This document shows, piece by piece, positions 7,926 to 16,312 of a stretch of DNA of 64,000 nt. Under the pieces are notes generated by a model. That model saw only the letters and a list, made by a program, of their open reading frames with translations, made no database searches and had not been told where the DNA came from. Source of the stretch: Marinifilum sp. N1E240 (GTDB lineage Bacteria > Bacteroidota > Bacteroidia > Bacteroidales > Marinifilaceae); contig NZ_WHKF01000011.1 of NCBI RefSeq assembly GCF_009295825.1, forward strand, positions 1 through 64,000, given 5' to 3'. A program made the position numbers and the translations under genes. Positions within the stretch are counted from its first letter, which is position 1. Every line of letters begins with the position of its first letter.

Positions 7926-9215
7926 TTAATCGTTATTGGGAGCATAATTTAAAGGTCCCATATTTGCAAACGATTCATCCTGTATGGACTTTTTAAAGAT
8001 AGTATCACATTTTGTAATTAACGAACCGATATCGTTACTATTGATGTAATCCCAACCTAACCACATGAATTTATTCTCTTCCGGTAATCTGTTATCTACA
8101 TTTGGATTGATGCTTGGAAACAATCCCTGGTGTGATAGAATCTCACCAACACCTTCTGAAGCAAAGAAATCGATAACCGGCTGTGTTTTATCCAATCTAT
8201 CCTCTTTTGTCAACATGAAAATCGGGCTGATAATCGCTCCATCTTCAGGCCAAACCGCAACCATAGGTCCTCCTACTTTAACCATTTTGGTAAAGAAATA
8301 AGGCATAATTGTAATTGCAGGCTTTTGATTCTTTTTGGTATGTGATTTCACCATCTGTGAAGGATGCATACTTTCCAGCAAACAAGCTCCTAATCCTCTT
8401 ACTCCCTCTTCTCCATAAGCTTTGTAGATATGAAGTAACATAGAGTTAAACAAATCAAAATCACTAATAGGTAAACTTACGCTTCTCTTAAATTCTGGTT
8501 TAAAAATATCTGCCCATGTACGAGGAACTGGTCTGTCTCCTAATTCATCCTTGTTTACAAGAAAAACTGCCGGCACAACACCAATCATCGAGTAATGTCC
8601 TTCCGGATCCTTCAAGCAAATTTCATCATTGTCAAAATCTTTGTTCAAGCGATCGAAACCAGTACTATCTTTAAAAACACCCTGCTTCTTAAATTTTCCC
8701 ATCAACTTTTCGTCAAAAAACAAATCAAAACCTGCTGAGATAAAGATATCTGCCAAATTATCTGCATTATCCTGATTGATTACATCATCGATCAACCAAT
8801 CCAATCCCATTGAAGCAGCCTTTAAATCATATACTATTTCATTCTTGTGCTCCTTTTCATATCCCTCAATAAAAGAATCTATTCCTTCAACCAAAGGAAC
8901 TCGAACCGGACAAGGCAATAATCCTTGAACATGAACAGAATCTTCCTTTTGCTCTTTCGTCTTCTGATTTAAATCACCATCAACCTGACCACGATTCGAA
9001 TCAATCCCCTCAACCAATAAATCGGTAAAGGTCTCCACATTTAATTTTTTCATTTTAAGAGCAACCTCCAGAGAAAGTGATTTCCCAAACAAAGCTCTTT
9101 TCTTTTCATCCTCTAATTGCTTGAATCCGTTTGATACGAAAATTTTCACCGTTTCCGGATACTTCGTACAAATCTCAAGTAAACTATCTGTGGTTTTAAA
9201 ATATTGATTCTCCAT
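7926..9215 (-). CDS. Cytosolic substrate-binding-like protein with DUF1858-like N-terminus
   Basis: A 429-residue protein and first gene of the operon. Residues 1-70 form a DUF1858-like helical module (LLEICTKYPETVKIFVSNGF, then SLEVALKMKKLNVETFTDLL). The rest looks like a type 2 periplasmic binding protein of the iron/polyamine ABC class: a DLADIFISAGFDLFFDE-type opening, GHYSMIGVVPAVFLVNKDEL, the PRTWADIFKPEFK motif, and FASEGVGEILSHQGLFPSINP. There is no signal peptide or lipobox, so it should stay in the cytoplasm, which is odd for this fold. Upstream lie a TAnnTTTG box and a Crp/Fnr-type palindrome. Binding of a metal or metal complex inside the cell is inference. Confidence 0.82.
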   Translation of the reverse strand: MENQYFKTTDSLLEICTKYPETVKIFVSNGFKQLEDEKKRALFGKSLSLEVALKMKKLNVETFTDLLVEGIDSNRGQVDGDLNQKTKEQKEDSVHVQGLLPCPVRVPLVEGIDSFIEGYEKEHKNEIVYDLKAASMGLDWLIDDVINQDNADNLADIFISAGFDLFFDEKLMGKFKKQGVFKDSTGFDRLNKDFDNDEICLKDPEGHYSMIGVVPAVFLVNKDELGDRPVPRTWADIFKPEFKRSVSLPISDFDLFNSMLLHIYKAYGEEGVRGLGACLLESMHPSQMVKSHTKKNQKPAITIMPYFFTKMVKVGGPMVAVWPEDGAIISPIFMLTKEDRLDKTQPVIDFFASEGVGEILSHQGLFPSINPNVDNRLPEENKFMWLGWDYINSNDIGSLITKCDTIFKKSIQDESFANMGPLNYAPNND

Positions 9216-9246
9216 TTTGAAACAGATTTTTAATGATTTCTTGGTA

Positions 9247-9254
9247 CAAATGTA
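9247..9254 (-). promoter_or_regulatory. Promoter -7 box of the ABC/GTPase operon
   Basis: On the minus strand this reads TACATTTG, a perfect match to the Bacteroidota -7 consensus TAnnTTTG, 32 bases upstream of the ATG at 9215. Transcription would start near 9243. Confidence 0.6.
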
Positions 9255-9275
9255 GATCTAGACCGAAAAAAAAAC

Positions 9276-9291
9276 TGTAACCGATGTTACA
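9276..9291. promoter_or_regulatory. Crp/Fnr-type operator TGTAAC-N4-GTTACA
   Basis: A perfect inverted repeat with 6-base arms and a CGAT spacer, the architecture of Crp/Fnr-family sites. Its centre is about 40-41 bases upstream of the predicted start near 9243, the class II activator position. The window encodes a Crp/Fnr regulator at 14179-14850 beside a flavodiiron gene, so control by a nitrosative or oxygen-stress regulator is a reasonable inference. The divergent gene at 9486 is about 195 bases away and less likely to be the target. Confidence 0.6.
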
Positions 9292-9485
9292 CTATTCATT
9301 TTTCTGCGTACAACAGGTAAAAACTCAACAATGAGAAAATTATTTTTATATGACTAAACGCTTAATTAAAATGCCTAAACAGCTATTTATATTGATTAAA
9401 TTTCATTTGTGCTTTTTTTTCAAGTATATTTATAACAGAAATTAAAGCACGATATTTTTAAATTATCAGTCAATTTTCAATCAGA

Positions 9486-11774
9486 ATGATAGATGCAAAT
9501 AACATATTTAGTACTTTAATCAAAAGAATTATTGTAATTCTTACTCTTCTGATTTCGCCTTTTTCGCTGCTTGCACAAACCGATCTTGTAAAAATAGATT
9601 CCGATTATCAAGTCATGTATTGCTCAGCAAATAATGGCATTGTTGAGTCGGCTCAAGAAATAAAACTTCTCATTAAAGGTCCAAAAAACAAAAAATGGTT
9701 TGTTAGTTACTCTATTAATAACAGTCCTGCAATGATTTTAAATGGGGATAAAGGAATTGAAGTGTCGGAATATCAAATCTCATTTTTTTTAAGAAATTTT
9801 AGCAATAGAATACAAGATTATACCATAGAATTAAAAGAAGCCTGGCTGGAAGATTTAACACCACTTACTATCGATGAGGGAGCTGAATCTGCAACCATTC
9901 AGGTTTTACCACTTGCAGCCCCTGAATTAAATGATTATTACCCAAAAGCAAAAACAAAATCAACACAAAACTATTCAGCACTAATTGGAAAAAACTCTTC
10001 TTATTCATTCATACTTCCCGATGGTGCCGAATTAATTAATGATAAAAGTAAAATCTCAGCGTCTAGCCAAGAAGTTGATCTTAAATTAAAATGGCCAGAT
10101 AAAGAGGGAAACCATCTATTAAAATTAATTGAAACAGATGCTTTCGGATGTAATAGCGATACCATTTATGCTGGAGTAGAAATTGTAAAATCGTTTCAGG
10201 TAGATTTAGGTAATACCAAGTACATTTGCGAAGGAGATGAAATTACACTTCAACCAGAAATTGATCTTCCTTCTGACTATTCGTTCAAATGGAATACCGA
10301 TGCTACTAGCAAAGAGATTCATGTATCCGAACAAGGAAATTACGAGCTAACTGTAACCGATTTAACTGATGAGCAAGTTGTAAAAGCAAACGTTCAGGTG
10401 GTAAAGGTCAAATCCCCTGAAATAAATATTCCTGATTATTTAGCATTCGAAGGTGATGAAAACACAATAGATATTTATTCAGACGGATGCTCTTACCTTT
10501 GGAGTGATGGTTCTACTAAGAGTTACAATTCTTTTACTGAATCTGGAGACTATTCGGTAATAAAAACATCTTCCCAAGGATGCTCTACTAGCAAATCGTT
10601 TAAGTTTAAATCATCTGACGATCTTTTCACGCTTGAATTACCAGATGTAATTCACATGTGTGGTGAAGAAAAAATGTCACTTAGTCCAAGTCTATCCATA
10701 GATCAGGATTATACTTATGAATGGAATACAGGCTCAACCGAATCAACAATTCCAATTGATACCGAAGGTATTTATCAGCTTACAGTTACCGATCCTGATG
10801 GCTTTAAAAAATCTGCTAAAACTGAAATTTCTTATCACATGAATCCTATTATTGATTTAGGTGCTGATTTGATTCTTTGGGACGGAGAAACAACTGTTTT
10901 AGATGCTCAAAATCCTGGAGCAGATTACATTTGGAACAATGGAGAAACCACTCAGACAATTACAATTAATAGCGGTGGTGTCTTTGTTGTTGAGGTTTCA
11001 GATCAGTACGGCTGCTCGAATAAAGATACTATTATTGTAGATTACAAACATGGACAAAAATTTGGAGTGTTTCTTGGTGAAAACCAATCCGTATGTCAGG
11101 GGGATTCGGCATTTGTTACTGTACAGATTGAAGGTAATCCAGTTTATCCTCTTACTTACAACTGGGTTAATTTAAATCAAGACTCACCTGAAATTTATTT
11201 AAAAGAAGATGGAGAATACTGTGTTGAAGTAAGTGATGCCAATGGCAATATTGAAACAAGTTGCATTGACATTGAGGTACTACCTGTTCCCGAAGTAAAT
11301 TTAGGAAAAGATCTGGTTTCCTATCCTGATAAAGGAATCGTTCTTGATGCAGGAACGCCAAACTGTTTTTACACATGGTCTACAGGTGAAATCACTCAGA
11401 AAATATCTGTCAATACAGAAGGAATTTACTGGGTGGAAGTAAACAACGAATTCAATTGTACCGCAAAAGATAGTATTGAAGTAGGATTTGTTGAAGATTA
11501 TCCATTTGTTGGATTACCAAAGGCATTCTCTCCTAATGGGGATGGACACAATGATAAATTATTTATTAGAGGTTCCGATTTTAAGGAAGCTACCCTTATT
11601 ATTTACAACAGGCTTGGGCAAAAACTATTTGAAACCAAGAGTATTAATACTGGTTGGGATGGTTTTTTTAAAGGTGAAATGCAGGATATAGATGTTTACA
11701 TCTACGTTCTGGAAGTAACCTATTTAGACGGTCGATCTATTCTGAAAAAAGGAAACGTAGCACTTCTTCGCTAA
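9486..11774 (+). CDS. Secreted multidomain protein with type IX secretion C-terminal domain
   Basis: A 762-residue cell-surface protein. It has a signal peptide (hydrophobic IIVILTLLISPFSLL, cleavage after AQ near residue 31). The middle is a chain of Ig/PKD-like beta-sandwich modules with the repeated theme LG..L....G..T-LDA..-Y-W-x-G-T followed by G-Y-x-V-x-V (for example around residues 250-300, 390-440, 460-510 and 610-660). The C-terminus, from AFSPNGDGHNDKL to GNVALLR (about 680-762), is the CHU_C gliding-motility-type domain that directs export through the type IX secretion system. It is monocistronic and probably an adhesin or structural surface protein. Its ligand is unknown. Confidence 0.88.
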   Translation: MIDANNIFSTLIKRIIVILTLLISPFSLLAQTDLVKIDSDYQVMYCSANNGIVESAQEIKLLIKGPKNKKWFVSYSINNSPAMILNGDKGIEVSEYQISFFLRNFSNRIQDYTIELKEAWLEDLTPLTIDEGAESATIQVLPLAAPELNDYYPKAKTKSTQNYSALIGKNSSYSFILPDGAELINDKSKISASSQEVDLKLKWPDKEGNHLLKLIETDAFGCNSDTIYAGVEIVKSFQVDLGNTKYICEGDEITLQPEIDLPSDYSFKWNTDATSKEIHVSEQGNYELTVTDLTDEQVVKANVQVVKVKSPEINIPDYLAFEGDENTIDIYSDGCSYLWSDGSTKSYNSFTESGDYSVIKTSSQGCSTSKSFKFKSSDDLFTLELPDVIHMCGEEKMSLSPSLSIDQDYTYEWNTGSTESTIPIDTEGIYQLTVTDPDGFKKSAKTEISYHMNPIIDLGADLILWDGETTVLDAQNPGADYIWNNGETTQTITINSGGVFVVEVSDQYGCSNKDTIIVDYKHGQKFGVFLGENQSVCQGDSAFVTVQIEGNPVYPLTYNWVNLNQDSPEIYLKEDGEYCVEVSDANGNIETSCIDIEVLPVPEVNLGKDLVSYPDKGIVLDAGTPNCFYTWSTGEITQKISVNTEGIYWVEVNNEFNCTAKDSIEVGFVEDYPFVGLPKAFSPNGDGHNDKLFIRGSDFKEATLIIYNRLGQKLFETKSINTGWDGFFKGEMQDIDVYIYVLEVTYLDGRSILKKGNVALLR

Positions 11775-11841
11775 TTGCACTTTTTATTTTACTTAAAGTT
11801 GACTAAATTAGTTTTTGATTTAAAACTAACCCACTATTCAC

Positions 11842-12768
11842 ATGCTCATTGCTAAAAACCTCAGCAAATCTTACAAAGAAGTTAAAGCGCTATCAAATGT
11901 TAATTTAGAAATTCAAAAAGGTGAATTGTATGGAATGCTAGGACCGAATGGTGCTGGAAAAACAACCACCATTAGCATATTGAGTTCTTTATTAAAACCT
12001 GATACCGGAGACATTCTATACAACGGAAAATCACTATATAAAAACCTATCAAGTTGTAAAAAATTAATTGGTGTGGTTCCACAGGAAATTGCTCTATATG
12101 AAGATCTAACCGCAGAAGAGAATTTAAAGTTTTGGGGAACAATGTATGGAATTAAAGGCAGTAAACTTCAAAATAAATCGGATGAACTGTTAGTGTTCCT
12201 TGGTCTATCTGATCGAAAAAATCATAAAATAAAAACCTATTCTGGTGGGATGAAACGAAGAATTAATATTGCTGCTGCCCTTCTTCATGAACCAGAAATA
12301 GTTTTTATGGATGAGCCGACCGTAGGTATCGACCCTCAAAGTAGAAATCTAATTTTTGAAGTGATTGAAGAGCTTCACTCTCGAGGACTAACAATGATTT
12401 ACACCACACATTACATGGAAGAAGCCGAGAGGTTGTGTGATAAAATTGGAATTATTGATGAAGGAAAAATAATAGCTGAAGGAAGTTTGGATCAACTCAA
12501 AAAAGCATCGACGATTAAGGAGGAAATCCACATGAAATTTCTAAATCCTCAAAAGTCTGATTTGAACGATTTACAAGAAAAATACAAGACTCAGCTACAA
12601 ATTCAAGAGAACAATATGACTTTTTCCTCTTCTCAAGCTAATGCCGATCTTCCAGAACTAATACAAGCTTGTGCGAATTCAAATATCCTACTAGACAAAA
12701 TAGACATTCGCAGCTTAAGTCTGGAAAGTATCTTCCTTGAATTAACCGGAAAATCATTAAGAGACTAA
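11842..12768 (+). CDS. ABC exporter ATP-binding protein (CcmA/NatA type)
   Basis: A 308-residue ATPase with Walker A GPNGAGKT at residues 34-41, signature YSGGMKRR, Walker B IVFMDEPTVGIDPQS and an H-loop in YTTHYMEEAERLCD. The C-terminal 80 residues form the extra domain of drug/sodium exporter ATPases. It pairs with the ABC-2 permease that starts 25 bases after its stop, so the two genes form one operon. The substrate is not visible in the sequence. The upstream sequence (TTTTATTTTACTTAAAGTTGAC) resembles that in front of the flavodiiron gene. Confidence 0.9.
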   Translation: MLIAKNLSKSYKEVKALSNVNLEIQKGELYGMLGPNGAGKTTTISILSSLLKPDTGDILYNGKSLYKNLSSCKKLIGVVPQEIALYEDLTAEENLKFWGTMYGIKGSKLQNKSDELLVFLGLSDRKNHKIKTYSGGMKRRINIAAALLHEPEIVFMDEPTVGIDPQSRNLIFEVIEELHSRGLTMIYTTHYMEEAERLCDKIGIIDEGKIIAEGSLDQLKKASTIKEEIHMKFLNPQKSDLNDLQEKYKTQLQIQENNMTFSSSQANADLPELIQACANSNILLDKIDIRSLSLESIFLELTGKSLRD

Positions 12769-12793
12769 CTTTCAACCCAAAACTTCACATCTC

Positions 12794-14029
12794 ATGTTTA
12801 CTATAGCACTCAAAGACATCAAACAATATTTCAAGGATAAAACTGCTGTTTTTCTATCAATTCTTCTTCCTATCGCATTAATGACCATTTTTGCCTTAAT
12901 GTATGGAGGTATTGGAAAATCTAAAGAATCACGACCGATCACCTTATTATTTTCTGATCAGGACAATACGGAATTGTCAAAAGAAGTTTATACCACATTA
13001 AATGAGGAAAAAGGTCTTCAGTTAATTTCCAAAACTTATCCGGAAGCTGAAAAACTAGTAAAAAAAGGAAAAAACAGTGCTGTATTGGTTCTTTACAAAG
13101 GATTTCAGGACTCTGTTGAAACTGGAAAAAAGATACCTATGGAATTGTTTTACGACGAAGCCAAAGAAATAGAAATAGGATTACTTCAACAAGCTTTATG
13201 GTCAAACCTATTCGGTGTTACCATGAAAAAAGGAATTAAAGGTAAAGTAAATACTTGGATTAGAGAGAAAAATCCAGATATGGCAGAATCTGAAATCGAA
13301 GACATTCAGGCACAAGTTGCAGAGCAATTCGAAGGATTCAACAATTCTGATGAATCTTCGGAAATAGAAGAAAATTCTGAATTACCAATGACAGCTCTTG
13401 TTGGAGAAAAAAAGAATGGAAATCTGGGATTGGTTCAAGCTATTGCTGGCATTGCGATCATGATGCTTTTGTTTAGCGTTTCAGCAAGTGGTGCTTCCCT
13501 ACTCAAAGAGAAAGAAGACGGTACATTTAGACGATTACTCGTTGCTCCAGTAAGTCCTTCAGGAATCTTGTATGGCAAAATGCTTTCCACTCTTTTCATG
13601 GCAATTCTGCAACTTACCGTAATGTTTCTTTATGCGTGGTTAGCTTTGGGCTTAGACATATTTATTAATCTTCCTGCTCTTGTGCTAATGATTGTTTGTG
13701 CAGCAATTGCCTGCTCAAGTTATGGAATATTCATGGCATCTGTTTGTAAAAGCAGAAAACAAGTTGAGAGTTTATCTACACTAGTTATTCTACTTATTTC
13801 GGCACTTGGTGGGAGCATGATGCCTCTTTTCTTTATGCCAGCAATCATGAAAAAACTTGCTGTAGTTTCAGTAAACTATTGGGCTATGGAAGGTTTTTTC
13901 GATATTTTCTGGAGACAATTACCACTGATAGATATACTTCCTAAAATGCTAATTTTATTAGGCATTGGTGCTAATCTAACTACAATTGCTGTTATTAGCT
14001 TTAAAAGAAATTTATTGAAAATGGTATAA
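12794..14029 (+). CDS. ABC-2 type permease
   Basis: A 411-residue membrane protein of the ABC-2 family. One transmembrane helix lies at about 20-40 (AVFLSILLPIALMTIFALMY), followed by a large extracytoplasmic domain (about 45-205) and then five to six helices from GLVQAIAGIAIMMLLF onward. LLKEKEDGTFRRLLVAPVS is the typical cytoplasmic coupling segment of the YhhJ/NatB-like group. It partners the ATPase just upstream in a two-gene exporter operon. A hairpin at 14058-14092 follows the stop. Confidence 0.9.
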   Translation: MFTIALKDIKQYFKDKTAVFLSILLPIALMTIFALMYGGIGKSKESRPITLLFSDQDNTELSKEVYTTLNEEKGLQLISKTYPEAEKLVKKGKNSAVLVLYKGFQDSVETGKKIPMELFYDEAKEIEIGLLQQALWSNLFGVTMKKGIKGKVNTWIREKNPDMAESEIEDIQAQVAEQFEGFNNSDESSEIEENSELPMTALVGEKKNGNLGLVQAIAGIAIMMLLFSVSASGASLLKEKEDGTFRRLLVAPVSPSGILYGKMLSTLFMAILQLTVMFLYAWLALGLDIFINLPALVLMIVCAAIACSSYGIFMASVCKSRKQVESLSTLVILLISALGGSMMPLFFMPAIMKKLAVVSVNYWAMEGFFDIFWRQLPLIDILPKMLILLGIGANLTTIAVISFKRNLLKMV

Positions 14030-14057
14030 GTAATTAAAGAGTAAATGAGGAGTTAGT

Positions 14058-14092
14058 GAATGAGTATCTTTTTTTATTCAAATAACTCATTC
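14058..14092 (+). terminator. Terminator-like hairpin after ABC-2 operon
   Basis: GAATGAGT at 14058-14065 pairs with ACTCATTC at 14085-14092 around a 19-base loop that itself contains the T-run. Weak as an intrinsic terminator. Confidence 0.4.
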
Positions 14093-14178
14093 ATTAAATA
14101 AAAAGACAATTTCCTCTTTTTCTATTTGAAGATTGATTGGAAAGCCTTATTATTGAGGAAATATTTAAGAAAACAATA

Positions 14179-14850
14179 ATGCTCTATCAACAACTATCTC
14201 AATCGCCAGTCTTCAGAGGGATAAATCCTGAAGAACTGGAAATACTTCTTAATAATGCTCAATATCAAATTAAAAAATATACAAAAGGCGATATGGTTGC
14301 CTTTAGGGAAGACAGGTGCGAAAATTTAATGATAGTGTTACAAGGCAGCGTAAAAGGAGAAATGCTTGATCCATCAGGAAAAAGCATTAAAATTGAGGAT
14401 ATTATGGCTCCTTACCCAATTGCATCTGCATTTTTATTTGGTCAGAGAAATCAATTCCCTGTAAATGTAACCGCAAATGATAATGTGGAAATATTTTCAT
14501 TGGCAAAAGCTTCTGTAGTAGATCTTTTTCAGGATAATAAAACTTTCCTCATCAATTACCTGAATTTAATTTCGAATAGAAGTCAATTTTTAGCTAATAA
14601 ACTCATGTTTTTAAACTTTAAAACCATTAAAGGAAAGTTGGCTAACTATATATTAAAACTAGCTGCCCCCGATAAAACAGAAATTACTCTTCCTAAATCG
14701 CAATCTGAAATGGCACAGTTTTTTGGTGTTACAAGACCATCCTTTGCACGTAGTCTTAAAGAAATGGAACAAGAAGGACTTATTGAAACCAATAGAAGAG
14801 ACATAAAAATCCTAAACAAACAAAAGCTTATCAGGCTTCTTCAACAATAA
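14179..14850 (+). CDS. Crp/Fnr-family transcriptional regulator
   Basis: A 223-residue regulator started at ATG 14179. The open frame extends to a TTG at 14137, but the ATG form (MLYQQLSQSPVFRGI) matches the usual family start. An N-terminal cyclic-nucleotide-binding-type beta-barrel runs to about residue 120 (FREDRCENLMIVLQGSVKGEM), then a dimerisation helix and a C-terminal winged helix with SQSEMAQFFGVTRPSFARSL. There are no Fnr-type N-terminal cysteines, so it does not carry an Fnr iron-sulfur cluster. HcpR-like heme or ligand sensing is possible. It sits immediately before a flavodiiron protein gene, which points to control of nitrosative or oxidative defence. It may bind the palindrome at 9276-9291. 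Confidence 0.88.
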   Translation: MLYQQLSQSPVFRGINPEELEILLNNAQYQIKKYTKGDMVAFREDRCENLMIVLQGSVKGEMLDPSGKSIKIEDIMAPYPIASAFLFGQRNQFPVNVTANDNVEIFSLAKASVVDLFQDNKTFLINYLNLISNRSQFLANKLMFLNFKTIKGKLANYILKLAAPDKTEITLPKSQSEMAQFFGVTRPSFARSLKEMEQEGLIETNRRDIKILNKQKLIRLLQQ

Positions 14851-14904
14851 ATCATTTTTTTGAAAGAAGATGTTACTAAAGCATTTCAGAAAAAAATTTA
14901 TTCT

Positions 14905-14912
14905 TAATTTTG
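14905..14912 (+). promoter_or_regulatory. Probable -7 box for the flavodiiron gene
   Basis: TAATTTTG matches TAnnTTTG, 143 bases before the ATG at 15056. The -33 element is poor (TTTC rather than TTTG), which would suit an activator-dependent promoter. The transcript would carry a leader of about 140 bases. Confidence 0.4.
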
Positions 14913-14973
14913 TGGGCTGAAAAACAAGGCTAATCAAATTTGACTTTGCTGATCAAATTGCTTATTCTGTCTT

Positions 14974-15000
14974 TCAACTTTTTGTTTTACTCAAAGTTGA
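14974..15000 (+). promoter_or_regulatory. Leader hairpin before flavodiiron gene
   Basis: TCAACTTT at 14974-14981 pairs with AAAGTTGA at 14993-15000 around an 11-base loop, 55 bases upstream of the start codon. It has no T-run, so it is more likely an RNA-stability or regulatory structure than a terminator. Confidence 0.35.
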
Positions 15001-15055
15001 GCGATACAAAGAGAATTTAAAGTCTGAAAATGCAAAATATTCAAAATCATAAAGA

Positions 15056-16255
15056 ATGCACAACAAAACCAACATTACTGACAAGATTTTTTGGGTAGGA
15101 ACAAACGACCGTAGAACCCACATTTTTGAGAACTACTGGCCACTACCTAAAGGAGTTGCCTACAACTCGTATGTTATCGTTGATGAAAAAGTTGCCATTG
15201 TAGATACTGTTGAAAAAGGTACAATGGATGAATATTTAGATAATATCGAAGAAGTTCTTGATGGACGTAAGGCAGATTACCTAATTGTGAATCACATGGA
15301 GCCAGATCACTCCGGATCGATTCGTTCTTTGGTTGAGCGCTACCCGGAAATGCAAATCGTTGGAAACAAAAAAACATTCCCAATGTTAGAACGTTTCTAC
15401 GGAATTAAGGCAAACCTTTTGGAAGTAAGAGAAGGAGATCAAATAGATTTGGGAGAACACATGTTAAATTTCCATATGGTTCCAATGTTACACTGGCCAG
15501 AAACCATGGTGACTTTTGAATCAAACAATGGAATTCTTTTCTCTGGTGATGCGTTTGGTGCTTTCGGTACTCTTGATGGTGGTATTTTCGATGATGAATT
15601 GGATTTGGATTACCTTGAAGAAGAGATTAGCCGCTACTATTCAAATATTGTGGGTAAATATGGTCGTCCAACTCAAAATGCACTTAAGAAACTAGGTGGT
15701 TTAGATATCAAAATGATTTGTGCTACTCACGGTCCAATCTGGAGAACACACATCGCTGATATTGTTGCTAAATATGACAAGTGGAGTCAGTACAAAACTG
15801 ATGAAGGTTGTGTTATTGTTTATTCTTCGATGTATGGAAATACTGAAAAGATGGCAGACAATATCGCTCGCCAATTGGTAAAAAGAGGCATCAAAAAAAT
15901 TCGTATTCACGATTCTTCTAAAACACACCCATCTTATATCATTAATGATATCTTTAGATTTAGAGGTGTAATTTTAGGAAGTTGTGCATATAACGGAGAT
16001 GTTTTCCCAACCATGGAGACTTTAATTAATGAATTGGAACATATGGGCGTTAAAGATCACGTTCTTGGTGTGTTTGGTTCAAAATCGTGGGGAGGCGGAG
16101 GTCTTAAGCGATTGAATAAATTTGCTGAAGCAATTAAATGGGAAACCATTGAAGCTACACCGGAAGCTCTTTGTGCTCCAAACAGCGAAGATTTCGACCA
16201 GTGTGCAGCACTTGCCGAAGGAATGGCAAATCGTTTAAAAGAATTGTACAAGTAA
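15056..16255 (+). CDS. fprA: Flavodiiron protein (NO/O2 reductase)
   Basis: A 399-residue class A flavodiiron protein: an N-terminal metallo-beta-lactamase-like diiron domain and a C-terminal flavodoxin domain. The diiron ligands are all visible: HMEPDH with His80, Glu82, Asp84 and His85, His146 in MLHWPE, Asp165 in FSGDAFG and the His of ATHGPIW. FMN binding is shown by YSSMYGNTEKMADNIA near residue 265. The enzyme reduces oxygen to water or NO to N2O with electrons from rubredoxin. There is no rubredoxin or NADH oxidoreductase fusion. It follows the Crp/Fnr regulator gene and ends with a strong terminator. Confidence 0.95.
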   Translation: MHNKTNITDKIFWVGTNDRRTHIFENYWPLPKGVAYNSYVIVDEKVAIVDTVEKGTMDEYLDNIEEVLDGRKADYLIVNHMEPDHSGSIRSLVERYPEMQIVGNKKTFPMLERFYGIKANLLEVREGDQIDLGEHMLNFHMVPMLHWPETMVTFESNNGILFSGDAFGAFGTLDGGIFDDELDLDYLEEEISRYYSNIVGKYGRPTQNALKKLGGLDIKMICATHGPIWRTHIADIVAKYDKWSQYKTDEGCVIVYSSMYGNTEKMADNIARQLVKRGIKKIRIHDSSKTHPSYIINDIFRFRGVILGSCAYNGDVFPTMETLINELEHMGVKDHVLGVFGSKSWGGGGLKRLNKFAEAIKWETIEATPEALCAPNSEDFDQCAALAEGMANRLKELYK

Positions 16256-16277
16256 AATTCTTATTACATATATACGT

Positions 16278-16308
16278 AAAACTCCTCCAAATTTGGAGGA
16301 GTTTTTTT
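16278..16308 (+). terminator. Intrinsic terminator after fprA
   Basis: ACTCCTCCAAA and TTTGGAGGAGT form a perfect stem between about 16278 and 16303, followed by seven T residues. Confidence 0.9.
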
Positions 16309-16312
16309 ATAT

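Noticed and set aside
14137-14850. Longer start (TTG at 14137) for the Crp/Fnr regulator
   Set aside because: The ATG at 14179 gives a normal family N-terminus and length, and the extension would use a rare start codon.
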